DNA from: WHTK01 sp965197795
GTDB taxonomy: Bacteria; Chloroflexota; Dehalococcoidia; DSTF01; WHTK01
Direction: 5' to 3'
Length of the DNA: 64,000 nucleotides
Assembly: GCA_965197795.1 (NCBI GenBank)
Contig: OZ240228.1
Coordinates: 1,302,001 to 1,366,000, forward strand
The position numbers and the translations under genes are program-made. Position 1 is the stretch's first letter. The number at the start of each line of letters is the position of its first letter. Under the pieces are notes generated by a model. It saw only the letters and a program-made list of their open reading frames with translations, was not told the origin of the DNA and made no database searches. Below are positions 49,742 through 58,924 of this stretch, in pieces.

Positions 49742-51422
49742 CCAGTACGGACTCTACGACGTCGTTTGGGACATCCGAAGTGACAATGGGACGGCTCACG
49801 TCCTCGAGGAGGACCCATCGCTGGCCACCCGCGACGATCTTCTTGTCGAGGGCGAGCGCGGCGTGGACGCGGTCGCGATCAATCCCGGCGGGCGGCGTTG
49901 TTGGTAGGCCGGCCCGTTCGATCAGCGCGTGCTGGCGTTCGACCAGCGGCCCGGGCGTGACGCCGACGCGACGGCCGATTTCCGCCGCCGCGATCATGCC
50001 GACCGCGACCGCTTCTCCGTGCAGCAGCGCTTCGTAGCCGCCGGCCGCCTCGAAGGCGTGACCCAGGGTATGGCCGTAGTTCAGCAGCTCGCGCACGCCA
50101 CCGGTCTCACGCTCGTCTTGGCTGACGATGGAGCCCTTGATCTGGACGTTGCGGACCAGCACCTGCGTGGTCAGCTCCGGTTCCAGCGCCATGAGGTCGT
50201 CGAGGCGGGCTTCGAGGACCAGGAGCAGCTCGGGATCGCGGATCAAGGCGTGCTTGATCACTTCCCCCATGCCTTCGATGAGGGCGCGCCGCGGCAACGT
50301 CTTCAGTGTCGCGACGTCGGCCACGACGGCGCGGGGCTGATAGAAGAGCCCAACGATGTTCTTGGCGCCGGCGTGGTTTACGGCGGTCTTACCGCCGATC
50401 GAAGCGTCCACCATCGCGAGCAGGCTGGTTGGCGCCTGAACCACGGGTATGCCGCGCAGGTAAGTCCCCGCGATGAAGCCCGCGAAGTCGTTCACCATAC
50501 CGCCGCCGAGCGCGACGATGGCGTCCCTGCGTTCGGCACGCTGGGAGGCCAGCCAGTCATAAACTTCAGAGGCCTGCTGCAGGCTCTTGGAGGCGTCTCC
50601 GGACGGGATCGTATGGCTGGCGATCTCGATGCCGGCTTCGCGAAGGCTGGAGACGGCGGTTTCGCCCCACTGGCCCATAACCGCTTCGTCCGAGATCAGG
50701 AAGGCGCGTTTGGCCCGAGTAGTCCGTTTCGTTATGTCGCCAAGGTGCTCCAGCGCCCCCCACTCGACGTGGGCTGGATATTCGCCGGATGCGGTCCTGA
50801 TCACCGTCGTGGCGTTGGGAGCATCGATGATCGGCGGCAGGACGCTGGGCGTCCGCGTCAGTTGTTCGACGCGTCCGGGGCGGTTGAAGGCGCGCTCGCC
50901 GCGAGCCTGGTAGAAGCGCACGACCTCGTCCGCGATCTCCTCCGGCATCATGCTGTCGGTCTCGACCGTGAAGTCGGCGAGGGCGTAAACGGCCGCACGC
51001 TGATCGATCAGACGTCGGGCGCGGGCCAAAGCGTCGTTGCCGCCGAGCATCGGGCGCGGCCGGCCTTGCTCCCTGGCTGCCATGCGTCCTACGACGGTCT
51101 CGGGCGTCGCTTTGAGGCACACCACGAGGCCGCTTTCGGCCATGCTACGACGCGAAGGCTCGTACACGGGGGCGCCGCCACCCGCGGCTACCACGACGTT
51201 TTTGCGGCTCGCCAACTGCACGATGGCTTCTGCTTCTGTCTGACGGAAGGCGGCTTCGCCCTGCTCATCGAAGATCGCCGCGACTTCCTTGCCGGCGATG
51301 CCGACGAGCACGTCGTCAGCGTCCACCGCTTCCCAGCCGAGGCGCTGCGCAACCAGATTGGCGACCGTCGTCTTTCCGACCCCGAAGACGCCGGTAAGAG
51401 TGATGCGAGTCGGTGCCGCCAT
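49725..51422 (-). CDS. aroKB: Fused shikimate kinase and 3-dehydroquinate synthase
   Basis: 565 residues. The kinase domain (1-about 165) has the P-loop LTGVFGVGKTTVANLVAQRL, the Asp in AVDADDVLVG, and VVVAAGGGAPVYEPSRR. The dehydroquinate synthase domain (about 205-565) has FLISDEAVMGQWGETAVSSL, GDASKSLQQASEVYDWLASQ, IVALGGGMVNDFAGFIAGTY LRGIP, TSLLAMVDASIGGKTAVNHA, GMGEVIKHALI and RELLNYGHTLGHAFE, with the Zn ligands Glu and His. It does steps 2 and 5 of the shikimate pathway. Gene fusion of these two is seen in several phyla. The start overlaps the aroC stop by one base (TGATG). Confidence 0.95.
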   Translation of the reverse strand: MAAPTRITLTGVFGVGKTTVANLVAQRLGWEAVDADDVLVGIAGKEVAAIFDEQGEAAFRQTEAEAIVQLASRKNVVVAAGGGAPVYEPSRRSMAESGLVVCLKATPETVVGRMAAREQGRPRPMLGGNDALARARRLIDQRAAVYALADFTVETDSMMPEEIADEVVRFYQARGERAFNRPGRVEQLTRTPSVLPPIIDAPNATTVIRTASGEYPAHVEWGALEHLGDITKRTTRAKRAFLISDEAVMGQWGETAVSSLREAGIEIASHTIPSGDASKSLQQASEVYDWLASQRAERRDAIVALGGGMVNDFAGFIAGTYLRGIPVVQAPTSLLAMVDASIGGKTAVNHAGAKNIVGLFYQPRAVVADVATLKTLPRRALIEGMGEVIKHALIRDPELLLVLEARLDDLMALEPELTTQVLVRNVQIKGSIVSQDERETGGVRELLNYGHTLGHAFEAAGGYEALLHGEAVAVGMIAAAEIGRRVGVTPGPLVERQHALIERAGLPTTPPAGIDRDRVHAALALDKKIVAGGQRWVLLEDVSRPIVTSDVPNDVVESVLDDLLT

Positions 51423-52603
51423 CAGGCGTAATCGCCCCGCGGTCCAATCGTCTGCTTATAGGCCTCGTAGTTACGCACGGTCTCTTTGATGTTGTCGCCG
51501 CCGAATTTCTCCAGGACGGCGTCTGCCAGCACGAGTGCTACCATGGCTTCGCCGATCACGGCGGCGGCTGGCACCACGCAGACGTCGGCGCGCTCGTAAA
51601 AGGCGTCTTTCAACTCGGCGGTGTCGAGGTCGGCGCTGGGCAGCGGGCGTGGCAAGGTTGAAATCGGTTTGAGGGCTCCGCGCACGACGACGTCCTCACC
51701 GTTGGTCACGCCGCCTTCGAGGCCGCCGGCTCGGTTCGTGGCATGCTGCCAGGGCCGCTCGCCCCACTCCTGCCGCGGCAGGATGACGTCCTGCACCTGT
51801 GAGCCAGGCAACGCCGCTATAGTGAAGCCGCCGCCGATCTCGACGCCTTTGACGGCCTGGATGCTGACGATGGCCTGCGCCAGGCGGCCGTCCAGCTTGC
51901 GGTCCCAGTGCACGAAGCTGCCGAGGCCGATAGGCACGCCGGTGGCGCGCACCTCGAAGACGCCGCCCACGGTGTCTAGCTGGTCGCGCGCCTGGTCGAC
52001 GCGAGCGATGAGAGCAGCCTCCACCGAAGCGTCGGCGCAGCGTACCTCTGAAGCCTCTACCGCTTCCCAGTCGGGGTCTTCGGGCGGGTTGGCCCGTACT
52101 TCGCCGATGGCAAGAACGTGGCCGTGAACCGAGACGCCGATCTCCTCGAGCAGGCGGCGGGCGACCGCGGAAGCCGCGACGCGAGCCGTCGTTTCGCGCG
52201 CGCTGGCGCGTTCGAGAACGGGCCGCACGTCGTCCAGGCCGTATTTGATGGTGCCCGCGAGGTCGGCGTGGCCGGGCCGCAGCGAAGTCAGGCGCTCGAC
52301 CTCGGCTTCGACGGGCTCGACCGCCATGCGGACCTGCCAGTTCTGGTTGGCGAAGTCGCGATTGACGATGCTCATGCCGATGGGCCCGCCCATCGTCAGG
52401 CCGTGGCGTACGCCGCTGACGATCTCCGCGCGGTCGGTCTCGATCTGCTGTCGCTTGCCGCGTCCGTAACCACGCTGGCGACGTCCGAGCTGCGTGGCGA
52501 TGTAATCCTCCGAGAGCACCATGCCGGCAGGCACACCCTCCACGATTATTAGCAAGCCTTTGCCGTGCGATTCTCCGGCCGTCATGAAGCGGAACTCGCC
52601 CAT
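51422..52603 (-). CDS. aroC: Chorismate synthase
   Basis: 393 residues. The last step of the shikimate pathway, needing reduced FMN. Signatures: MTAGESHGKGLLIIVEGVPA, LGRRQRGYGRGKRQQIETDR, RPGHADLAGTIKYGLDDVRP VLERASARETTARVAASAVA, and near the end KPISTLPRPLPSADLDTAEL. Full length. The start overlaps the stop of the small unknown gene upstream, and its stop overlaps aroKB. Confidence 0.97.
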   Translation of the reverse strand: MGEFRFMTAGESHGKGLLIIVEGVPAGMVLSEDYIATQLGRRQRGYGRGKRQQIETDRAEIVSGVRHGLTMGGPIGMSIVNRDFANQNWQVRMAVEPVEAEVERLTSLRPGHADLAGTIKYGLDDVRPVLERASARETTARVAASAVARRLLEEIGVSVHGHVLAIGEVRANPPEDPDWEAVEASEVRCADASVEAALIARVDQARDQLDTVGGVFEVRATGVPIGLGSFVHWDRKLDGRLAQAIVSIQAVKGVEIGGGFTIAALPGSQVQDVILPRQEWGERPWQHATNRAGGLEGGVTNGEDVVVRGALKPISTLPRPLPSADLDTAELKDAFYERADVCVVPAAAVIGEAMVALVLADAVLEKFGGDNIKETVRNYEAYKQTIGPRGDYA

Positions 52604-53223
52604 CAGCTGGCCTCCGTCTCCGAACTCACCCAGGCGATCGGCTCGACCGCGTGAATGCCGTCATCACCGCCTGAGAACCTTGCTTCCGTAAGCGCCATGA
52701 AATCACCCGGCTCGGCCTCTTTCCAGTCGATATGCTCGACCGCGCTGCGTTTTACGGCGGTGCTCAAGATGCAGCGCGACTCCGCGTGTCCGTTTTCATC
52801 ACGGAACGAAGTGTATACGTCGATCTGGACCCGGTCGAGCTTCACGTTGGGCACGTCGTAGAGCAGCATTTCGGCCAGCCGCTGCGTGATCTTCATGCCC
52901 TGGACGAGTGGCGTGGACGTCTCGACGTGGCGTCCGCCGACCAGCGCATATTCACCCTCGGCGCTGCAACTGGCGCGCGCCGCCGTGGCGGTAACGTCGA
53001 GAAGCTCGACGGTCTGCATGCCGTGCCAGAGCAGCGCCGGCGTGCCGCGCGGCACGCGCGATTCGTGCCAGATCTCGACCTGCTCCTCGATCAGGGTGTG
53101 GATCGCCTCCAGGTCGCCCCCCTCAACCAGGCCACGCCAGTGCGTCTGGCGCGCCGTCTCCTGGACGATGACGAAGCCCGTGAAGAGCAGCACTAGTATG
53201 ATGATGAGAATGCCCCATTCCAT
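52603..53223 (-). CDS. Unknown membrane-anchored protein inside the aro operon
   Basis: 206 residues. One amino-terminal helix (WGILIIILVLLFTGFVIVQE), then a soluble domain with an NTF2/Tim44-like flavour: WRGLVEGGDLEAIHTLIEEQ and later strands (VKLDRVQIDVYTSFRDENGH, CILSTAVKRSAVEHIDWKEA). Not recognised as a named family. It is locked in the operon: 3 bp from aroE and a one-base overlap with aroC. Such placement suggests co-expression rather than a role in the pathway. Confidence 0.75.
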   Translation of the reverse strand: MEWGILIIILVLLFTGFVIVQETARQTHWRGLVEGGDLEAIHTLIEEQVEIWHESRVPRGTPALLWHGMQTVELLDVTATAARASCSAEGEYALVGGRHVETSTPLVQGMKITQRLAEMLLYDVPNVKLDRVQIDVYTSFRDENGHAESRCILSTAVKRSAVEHIDWKEAEPGDFMALTEARFSGGDDGIHAVEPIAWVSSETEAS

Positions 53224-53226
53224 GCC

Positions 53227-54093
53227 TTACCCTCCCGCCGCCATTGCGGCCAGCGCAGCTTCTCTCATTATGTCACCTGGCGGCTCTTTGCCCGTCCACA
53301 GGACCTGCTGCGCCACGCCTTGGTAGACCAGCATACCGAGGCCGTCTATGGCGTGAGCGCCTGCCTGGCGCGCCTCTCGTAAGAGGACGGTCTCGAGCGG
53401 GTTGTAGACGACGTCCGCTACCCAGAGGCCGGGACGCAGGGCCGTTGCCGGTAGCGGTGATTCGCCCTCCTGGGCAGTGTGCCGCATGCCGACGGGCGTC
53501 GTGTTGACGATGAGGTCTGCTTCAGCAGCCGCGCCGATCAGCGAAGCGTCATCGAATCCCATGCGCGTCACCGCGATCTGGCGCGGGCTGGTGGTTTCGA
53601 ACTGCTGCGCGGCAACGGCCACGCGTTCGGGATTACGGCCCGCGAGACAGATCGAAGCGACGCCGGCCTCGGCCAGCCCGTACGCGACGGCTCGTTCCGT
53701 GCCGCCGACGCCCAACACGAGAACATGACGGCCCGCGGGATCGCAGCCCGACTCTCGCAGCGAGCGGATGAAGCCGTCCTTGTCGGTGTTGTGACCGATC
53801 AGCCTGCGCCCTCGCTTGACCAGCGTATTGACCGCGCCGATCGCGTCCGCAGCTGGGTCGATCTCATCCAGGAGCGGCATGACGGCTTGCTTATAGGGCA
53901 CGGTGACCGAGATCCCGAGCACGTTTGGTCCCCGCAGACGTTCAACCGTGGCAGGCAGCTCCTCGATCGGGATCGGCCAGGCTTCATAACGCACGCCTAG
54001 AGCGAACGCGGCGAAGCCCGCGTTGTGCATTGGCGGCGACATCGAGTGGCCGAGCGGGTAGCCGATGATAGCGGCGATCGTTGGGCTCGTCAC
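53227..54093 (-). CDS. aroE: Shikimate dehydrogenase
   Basis: 288 residues. It reduces 3-dehydroshikimate with NADPH. AIIGYPLGHSMSPPMHNAGF is the shikimate-binding start; the catalytic Lys is in GISVTVPYKQAVMPLLDEID and the Asp in LIGHNTDKDGFIRSLR. The nucleotide motif is GVGGTERAVAYGLAEAG, in place of the usual GAGGAARA. The closing VYQGVAQQVLWTG is conserved. GTG start overlapping the mltG stop (GTGA). Confidence 0.95.
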   Translation of the reverse strand: MTSPTIAAIIGYPLGHSMSPPMHNAGFAAFALGVRYEAWPIPIEELPATVERLRGPNVLGISVTVPYKQAVMPLLDEIDPAADAIGAVNTLVKRGRRLIGHNTDKDGFIRSLRESGCDPAGRHVLVLGVGGTERAVAYGLAEAGVASICLAGRNPERVAVAAQQFETTSPRQIAVTRMGFDDASLIGAAAEADLIVNTTPVGMRHTAQEGESPLPATALRPGLWVADVVYNPLETVLLREARQAGAHAIDGLGMLVYQGVAQQVLWTGKEPPGDIMREAALAAMAAGG

Positions 54094-55220
54094 GGCTGAT
54101 ACAGCTCGACGTTGAGTTGATGCGCTTCGAAGGTTTCCGCGAAGGCGTGACTGCCGTCAGGGCGGGCGACGAAGAAGTAGAACTCAGTCTCAGCGGGACG
54201 GACCACAGCCTCGATCGATGCGATGCCGGGGCTGGCGATCGGGCCCGGCGGCAGGCCGGCGACGACGTACGTGTTGTAAACCGAGTCGAACTGCAGGTCC
54301 TGCAGTGAAAGCTCGCGCTTCCAGAAGCCGTGCTCGACCACGCTGCCAGGACGAGCGGTGATGGCGTATTGCACGGTGGGGTCGGCCTGCAGCGGCATGT
54401 CGATGGCCAGGCGGTTGAGGTAGACGCTGGCGATCAGCGGCCGCTCCTCAGGCAAGACGGCCTCCCGCTCTACGATGGCGGCGAGCGTGAGCACCTGATG
54501 CACGCTGAGGCCGCGTGAGAGCGCCTCCTGCCGCAGCTCCGGCGTGAACCGGGTCGCCAGCGCGTCGATCATCTCCAAAACGACCTCTGAGGCGTCTACG
54601 CTGAACGAGAAGCTGTACGTCGCCGGATAGATATAGCCCTCCAGAGTCGCGGCGGCGGGACGGCTACTCAAGAGGTCCGCGTCGACGCCGCTGCCACTCG
54701 TGGCGATTGAGTTCGCCGCGGCGAGAAACTCGTCGGCGTTGGCTACACCTCTGGCTTGCAGCAGTTCGGCGACCTCCTCAAGACGCAGGCCTTCGCGGAC
54801 CGCGACGATACGTGCGGCTGTGAGGCCGTCGCGGATTCGAGCCACCGCGTCGAGCACGCTGGTACCCGGGAGGAACTCGTACTCGCCGGCCGCCAGGCTG
54901 CCCTCCGCGCCGATGATTTTGGCCAGGCGCTGGAAAGAGGCGCCGTTGGCGATGATACTGGAGGCCTCGAGCCGCCTGCCGATGTCTGCCGCGTTGTCGC
55001 CGGCCTCAACCGTGATCAGTATGGGACCGCCTGGCTCCGCGGCGTCGATTTCGACCCCGGCGCGCGGTATCGCGCTCGGGGAGTCCTGGATGACCCAAAC
55101 GGCGGCCGCTATGACGGCGATCGCGGCTCCGATAAGCGCCGAGTTGATGATCGAGTTAGCAGAGCTGGGCCGGCCTTCGAGCACGCGTTTCAGGATAGCG
55201 GGTTTGGCTTCCGCGGTCAT
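54090..55220 (-). CDS. mltG: Endolytic murein transglycosylase MltG
   Basis: 376 residues. One membrane helix (SALIGAAIAVIAAAVWVI), a LysM-like part (ITVEAGDNAADIGRRLEASS), then the YceG domain: ATLEGYIYPATYSFSFSVDA, the catalytic Glu in LAAIVEREAVLPEERPLIAS VYLNRL, MPLQADPTVQYA and the closing FVARPDGSHAFAETFEAHQL N. It cuts nascent glycan strands in the cell wall. Presence of peptidoglycan synthesis is thus implied for this organism. Confidence 0.95.
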   Translation of the reverse strand: MTAEAKPAILKRVLEGRPSSANSIINSALIGAAIAVIAAAVWVIQDSPSAIPRAGVEIDAAEPGGPILITVEAGDNAADIGRRLEASSIIANGASFQRLAKIIGAEGSLAAGEYEFLPGTSVLDAVARIRDGLTAARIVAVREGLRLEEVAELLQARGVANADEFLAAANSIATSGSGVDADLLSSRPAAATLEGYIYPATYSFSFSVDASEVVLEMIDALATRFTPELRQEALSRGLSVHQVLTLAAIVEREAVLPEERPLIASVYLNRLAIDMPLQADPTVQYAITARPGSVVEHGFWKRELSLQDLQFDSVYNTYVVAGLPPGPIASPGIASIEAVVRPAETEFYFFVARPDGSHAFAETFEAHQLNVELYQP

Positions 55221-55286
55221 GGCGTCCCAGGCCCACCGGCCCTCGGGGCGTCTCTTTTTGTGCCCGGCTCCTGGCCGCCGGGCCGC

Positions 55287-55739
55287 CTACTCGGAGCGCT
55301 GATAACGCAGGCGGTCGAGATATGCCTGCAGGATTATCGAAGCCGCCAGAGCGTCCGTGTCCGCCGGCGGCGTGCGCCGGCTGCTGCGACGGCGGCTGCG
55401 GACGCGTGATGCGTCCTCGCTGCGTGACTGCGCCTCATGCGTCGAAAGCCGTTCATCCCAGAGGTGCAGCGGCAGCTGGAGACGCGCCTCAAGTTGGGCG
55501 GCGAATTCGCGGACACGGCCGGTCTGGGCGCTCTCCTCCCCGCTGAGTGACAGCGGCAGGCCAACCACGAGCTCAGCGACCTCTTCGGCCGCGACGAGGC
55601 GCTGAATGGCATCGAGCTCGGTGCCGTCGGCCAGGACTGAGTTGAGCGGCAGCGCAAAGCTACGCTCCGGGTCTGAGATGGCGACTCCGATGCGGCGCTC
55701 ACCCGCATCGATGCCGAGGATGCGGCCCTGCTCAGGCAA
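55287..55739 (-). CDS. ruvX: Putative pre-16S rRNA nuclease / RuvX-like (YqgF)
   Basis: 150 residues. RNase H-like fold with the three acidic residues: Asp in ILGIDAGERRIGVAISD, Glu in LHLWDERLSTHEAQSRSE, and Asp in PPADTDALAASIILQAYL. It acts in 16S rRNA 5' maturation or on Holliday junctions. Start codon TTG; the gene overlaps the alaS end by 8 bp, so it depends on alaS translation. The order alaS-ruvX-mltG is common. Confidence 0.93.
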   Translation of the reverse strand: MPEQGRILGIDAGERRIGVAISDPERSFALPLNSVLADGTELDAIQRLVAAEEVAELVVGLPLSLSGEESAQTGRVREFAAQLEARLQLPLHLWDERLSTHEAQSRSEDASRVRSRRRSSRRTPPADTDALAASIILQAYLDRLRYQRSE

Positions 55740-58632
55740 GCTTCTCCTCGATCAGCTTGCGGGCTGCGGTGAGCGCAGCGTCGAGCTTCGAGGGATCAGT
55801 GCCGCCGCCCTGGGCGGATTCGGGGCGTCCGCCGCCATTGCCGCCCGCGGTCTGCGACGCGACACGGACGACATCGCCTGCCGGACACTTCTTCGAGACG
55901 TCAAGCGTGGACATCGCTACGAACGTTGGCTTTTCGTCGATCACGGCCCCGAGCAGAATGACTGCGGTCTTGTGGCGCTGCTTGAGCGCATCGCCCACGT
56001 CGCGCAGGAAGTCGGTGCTGCTGGCCTCCGGCACGGCACGCACGATGACCGGGACGCCACCGACATCCGGTACGGCCGTCGTGTCCACGCCGGCAGCTCC
56101 GGCGCTGCCGCCGGCCGATTGTCGCGCGGCCTGACGCTCCAGGGTCTGAACCTGGCGTCGCAGGCGCTCGTTCTCCGTCAGGACGGCTTCGACTCGCTCC
56201 TCGACGGCGTCGTTCGCCACCCGAAGGCGCGCTGAGAGGCGGGACAGGGCGTCTTCGTCGCCACGGACGCGCTCCCAGGCTGCCCGGCCTGTGACCGCCT
56301 CGATACGGCGCATACCGGCGCCGATCGACGTCTCGGCCGTGATGATGATGGCGCCGACTTCGCCGGCGTTGTGCACGTGGGTGCCGCCGCAGAGCTCGTG
56401 GCTGAAACAGTCGTGCAGCTCGATGTCGCAGACGCCGACGACGCGCACGGTGTCGGCGTACTTGTCGCCGAAGAAGGCCAGCGCGCCCTCCTCCAGCGCC
56501 TTCTCGTAAGACATGTGCTCTACGTGCACCGTCAGGTTGTCTCGCACGACACGGTTTGTCAGGGCCTCGACATCGCTGACCTGCCGCGGCGTCATGGCTT
56601 CGAGATGCGTGAAGTCGAAACGCAGCCGGTCCGGCGTCACGAGCGAGCCGGCCTGGCGTACGTGCGTGCCGAGCTCGTGGCGCAGCGCCGCGTGCAGGAT
56701 ATGCGTGGCGGTGTGGTTGCGCATCGTGTCGGCGCGGCGCGATTCATCGATCCGGCCCTCCACGGAGTCGCCGACGCGCAGCGTGCCGGACTCGAGGCGG
56801 CCGACGTGAGCCGTGAGGCCGCCTTCACCGACGGCCTTCGTATCCTCGACGATGAAGCGGCCGCCGGACCAGACGAGCTCGCCCCGGTCGCCGACCTGGC
56901 CACCGCCCTCGGCGTAGAACGGCGTCTGGGTCAGGACGACTTCGATGCCTCCCTCGGGAGCCGCGGTGATCTCCTGCACAGGCGCGCCGTCCACCCGAAT
57001 GGCGAGGACGTCCCCCATGGCAACCATGGTCTCGTAGCCAAGGAACTCCGTCGGCTGCAGGGCGAGCTCGGCGTAGGTCTGCACGCGGTCAACGCCGCCG
57101 TCAAAGCGAGCGGCGGCGCGTGAGCGGTCGCGCTGCTCCTGCATCAGCGTTTCGAACATCTCCACGTCCACGCTGAGACCGACCTCTTGTCCGAGCTCCT
57201 TGGTCAGTTCGACCGGGAAGCCGTATGTATCAGCCAGGAGGAACGCATCCCTGCCGCTTATAACATCGGGCTGTTCGGCGATTTCACCTAGCTGATCACG
57301 AAATCGATTCAGGATTGTGAAGGACATCGACGTCGCGGGTGGAAGAGAGCCTTCGTCAGCAATCTCGTTCAAGTGTCGTCCGAGTAGTGTGATCTGAAAG
57401 CCCTTGTCGGCTGGCAGCTGAGTACCAGCCACGCGGCGATTAAGAGCTCCTCGGTATAGGATGTAGGTTGCTCCACTCGCTAGCGTGCGTCTGAAGGACT
57501 CTTCCTCAGACCGTAACAATGCATCAACAATCGACTCCTGCTCGCTAAGCACGGGATAGGTTGGTGCCATGAGCTGCACAACAGCCTTTGCGACGCTTGG
57601 AAGAGCGTGGATGCCGGGCATGAGGCGATTCGAGAACGCCGCGCCGCGGCGGATCAGGCGGCGCAGCACGTAGCCTCGCCCATCGTTGGCCGGTGTTACG
57701 CCGTCGGCAATCAGGAATGTCGCTGCGCGCGTGTGCTCGGCCACGACGCGCATGGCGCGCCGCTGCTCCTCGGACGCGGTTTCGTATTCGAGTCCGGTCA
57801 GCTCCTCGATCTTCGCGATGATCGCGCGGAACAGGTCAGTATCGAAGATACTGGGCGACGCGCCCCACACCTTCGGCTCGCCCTGCCAGTCGCGTCCGTG
57901 CTGGTACATGTCGACGACGGCCCAGCGCTCGATGCCGGCGCCGGTGTCGACGTTTTGCATCGGCAGTGGCCGGCGCGTCTTGCCGTCCTCTTCCTGATAC
58001 AGCGCCATGAACACGAGGTTCCATATCTCAAGGAAACGGCCGCAGTCGTGCGTTGGCGGCGTGCAGCCCGGCTCGCCGCAGCCCTGATCGGCGCCGAAGT
58101 CGTAAAAGATCTCAGAGTTCGGACCGCAGGGGCCGGCGCCGCCCTTGATCATGAACCAGTAATTTTCGCTCTCGTCGAATCGAATGATGCGTTCGGCTGG
58201 GATACCGACACCTCGCCAGAGGTCAAGGGCCTCGTCGTCATCCTCGAATACCGTGGTCCAGATACGGTCAGGGTCGAGGCCGAGGCCGTCCGGTTGGGGC
58301 GACGTGATCAGCTCCCAGGCCCAGGGGATGACCTCGGCCTTGAAGTAGTCACCGACGCTGAAGTTGCCCAGCATCTCGAAGAAGGTGCAGTGCGAGCTGT
58401 CTCCCACCTCCTCGATATCCGAGGTGCGGAAGCACTTCTGAATCGAGGTCAGGCGGCGGGCGGGCGGGTCGGTAAGGCCCATGAAAAACGGCTTCATCTG
58501 ATTCATGCCGGCGTTGGTGAACAGCAGGGTGCGCTCATCCGGCGGCGGGATCAGGGAGGACGAGGGTATGGCCCGATGTTCCCGAGCGGCGAAGAAACGG
58601 GTCCAGAGCTGGCGGATCTCGTGCGTGTTCAT
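55732..58632 (-). CDS. alaS: Alanyl-tRNA synthetase
   Basis: 966 residues, longer than the usual 870-900. Catalytic core: FTNAGMNQMKPFFMGLTDPP, FEMLGNFSVGDYFKAEVI, GGAGPCGPNSEIFYDFG. Editing domain: HTATHILHAALRHELGTHVR and the zinc ligands in DCFSHELCGGTHVHNAGEVG. The carboxy DHHA1 part is NGGGRPESAQGGGTD. About 60 extra residues lie between LASGATYILYRGA and ISGRDAFLLADTYGFPVEL; the DNA there (about 57250-57560) is visibly AT-richer than the rest. It heads a long operon. Confidence 0.98.
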   Translation of the reverse strand: MNTHEIRQLWTRFFAAREHRAIPSSSLIPPPDERTLLFTNAGMNQMKPFFMGLTDPPARRLTSIQKCFRTSDIEEVGDSSHCTFFEMLGNFSVGDYFKAEVIPWAWELITSPQPDGLGLDPDRIWTTVFEDDDEALDLWRGVGIPAERIIRFDESENYWFMIKGGAGPCGPNSEIFYDFGADQGCGEPGCTPPTHDCGRFLEIWNLVFMALYQEEDGKTRRPLPMQNVDTGAGIERWAVVDMYQHGRDWQGEPKVWGASPSIFDTDLFRAIIAKIEELTGLEYETASEEQRRAMRVVAEHTRAATFLIADGVTPANDGRGYVLRRLIRRGAAFSNRLMPGIHALPSVAKAVVQLMAPTYPVLSEQESIVDALLRSEEESFRRTLASGATYILYRGALNRRVAGTQLPADKGFQITLLGRHLNEIADEGSLPPATSMSFTILNRFRDQLGEIAEQPDVISGRDAFLLADTYGFPVELTKELGQEVGLSVDVEMFETLMQEQRDRSRAAARFDGGVDRVQTYAELALQPTEFLGYETMVAMGDVLAIRVDGAPVQEITAAPEGGIEVVLTQTPFYAEGGGQVGDRGELVWSGGRFIVEDTKAVGEGGLTAHVGRLESGTLRVGDSVEGRIDESRRADTMRNHTATHILHAALRHELGTHVRQAGSLVTPDRLRFDFTHLEAMTPRQVSDVEALTNRVVRDNLTVHVEHMSYEKALEEGALAFFGDKYADTVRVVGVCDIELHDCFSHELCGGTHVHNAGEVGAIIITAETSIGAGMRRIEAVTGRAAWERVRGDEDALSRLSARLRVANDAVEERVEAVLTENERLRRQVQTLERQAARQSAGGSAGAAGVDTTAVPDVGGVPVIVRAVPEASSTDFLRDVGDALKQRHKTAVILLGAVIDEKPTFVAMSTLDVSKKCPAGDVVRVASQTAGGNGGGRPESAQGGGTDPSKLDAALTAARKLIEEKLA

Positions 58633-58752
58633 GTGATGTCAGTCTGTCACTCGGGCTGTCCCTGATCAATCAACGAGTGTCAAAGGCTGCGCGTCCTACG
58701 CCCTCCCGATGGTCGGGGCTTGTGCGCTCCGCCTTCCTTTTCAACCCTAACA

Positions 58753-58771
58753 CTGAGGGGACACCCCTCAG
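58753..58771. repeat. Perfect hairpin between ppi and alaS
   Basis: CTGAGGGG-ACA-CCCCTCAG, an 8-bp perfect stem with a 3-bp loop, in the 290-bp gap between the peptidyl-prolyl isomerase stop and the alaS start. It lacks a U-rich tail. It might end the upstream transcript or be part of an alaS leader. Confidence 0.4.
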
Positions 58772-58924
58772 GCTTCCCGCGCATGGGCTGCGCCCCCGCT
58801 GCCCCTGCAAGGTGTCCTTCGGTTGTATTGGCCGACGCGAGCCATGCCGTGAGGAGGGCTGTAGCCGATTCCGGCCCTGCGGTTCGGGGTTCGCTTCTTG
58901 GCTCGTTGCTTGGGGCCGCCGGCG

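Noticed and set aside
49929..51431. 500-codon plus-strand open frame opposite aroKB
   Set aside because: Shadow of the aroKB coding frame; no family resemblance, no ribosome binding site.
58633..58924. T-box or other leader element upstream of alaS
   Set aside because: The hairpin at 58753 is present, but no T-box sequence (TGGNACCGCG-like) is seen.
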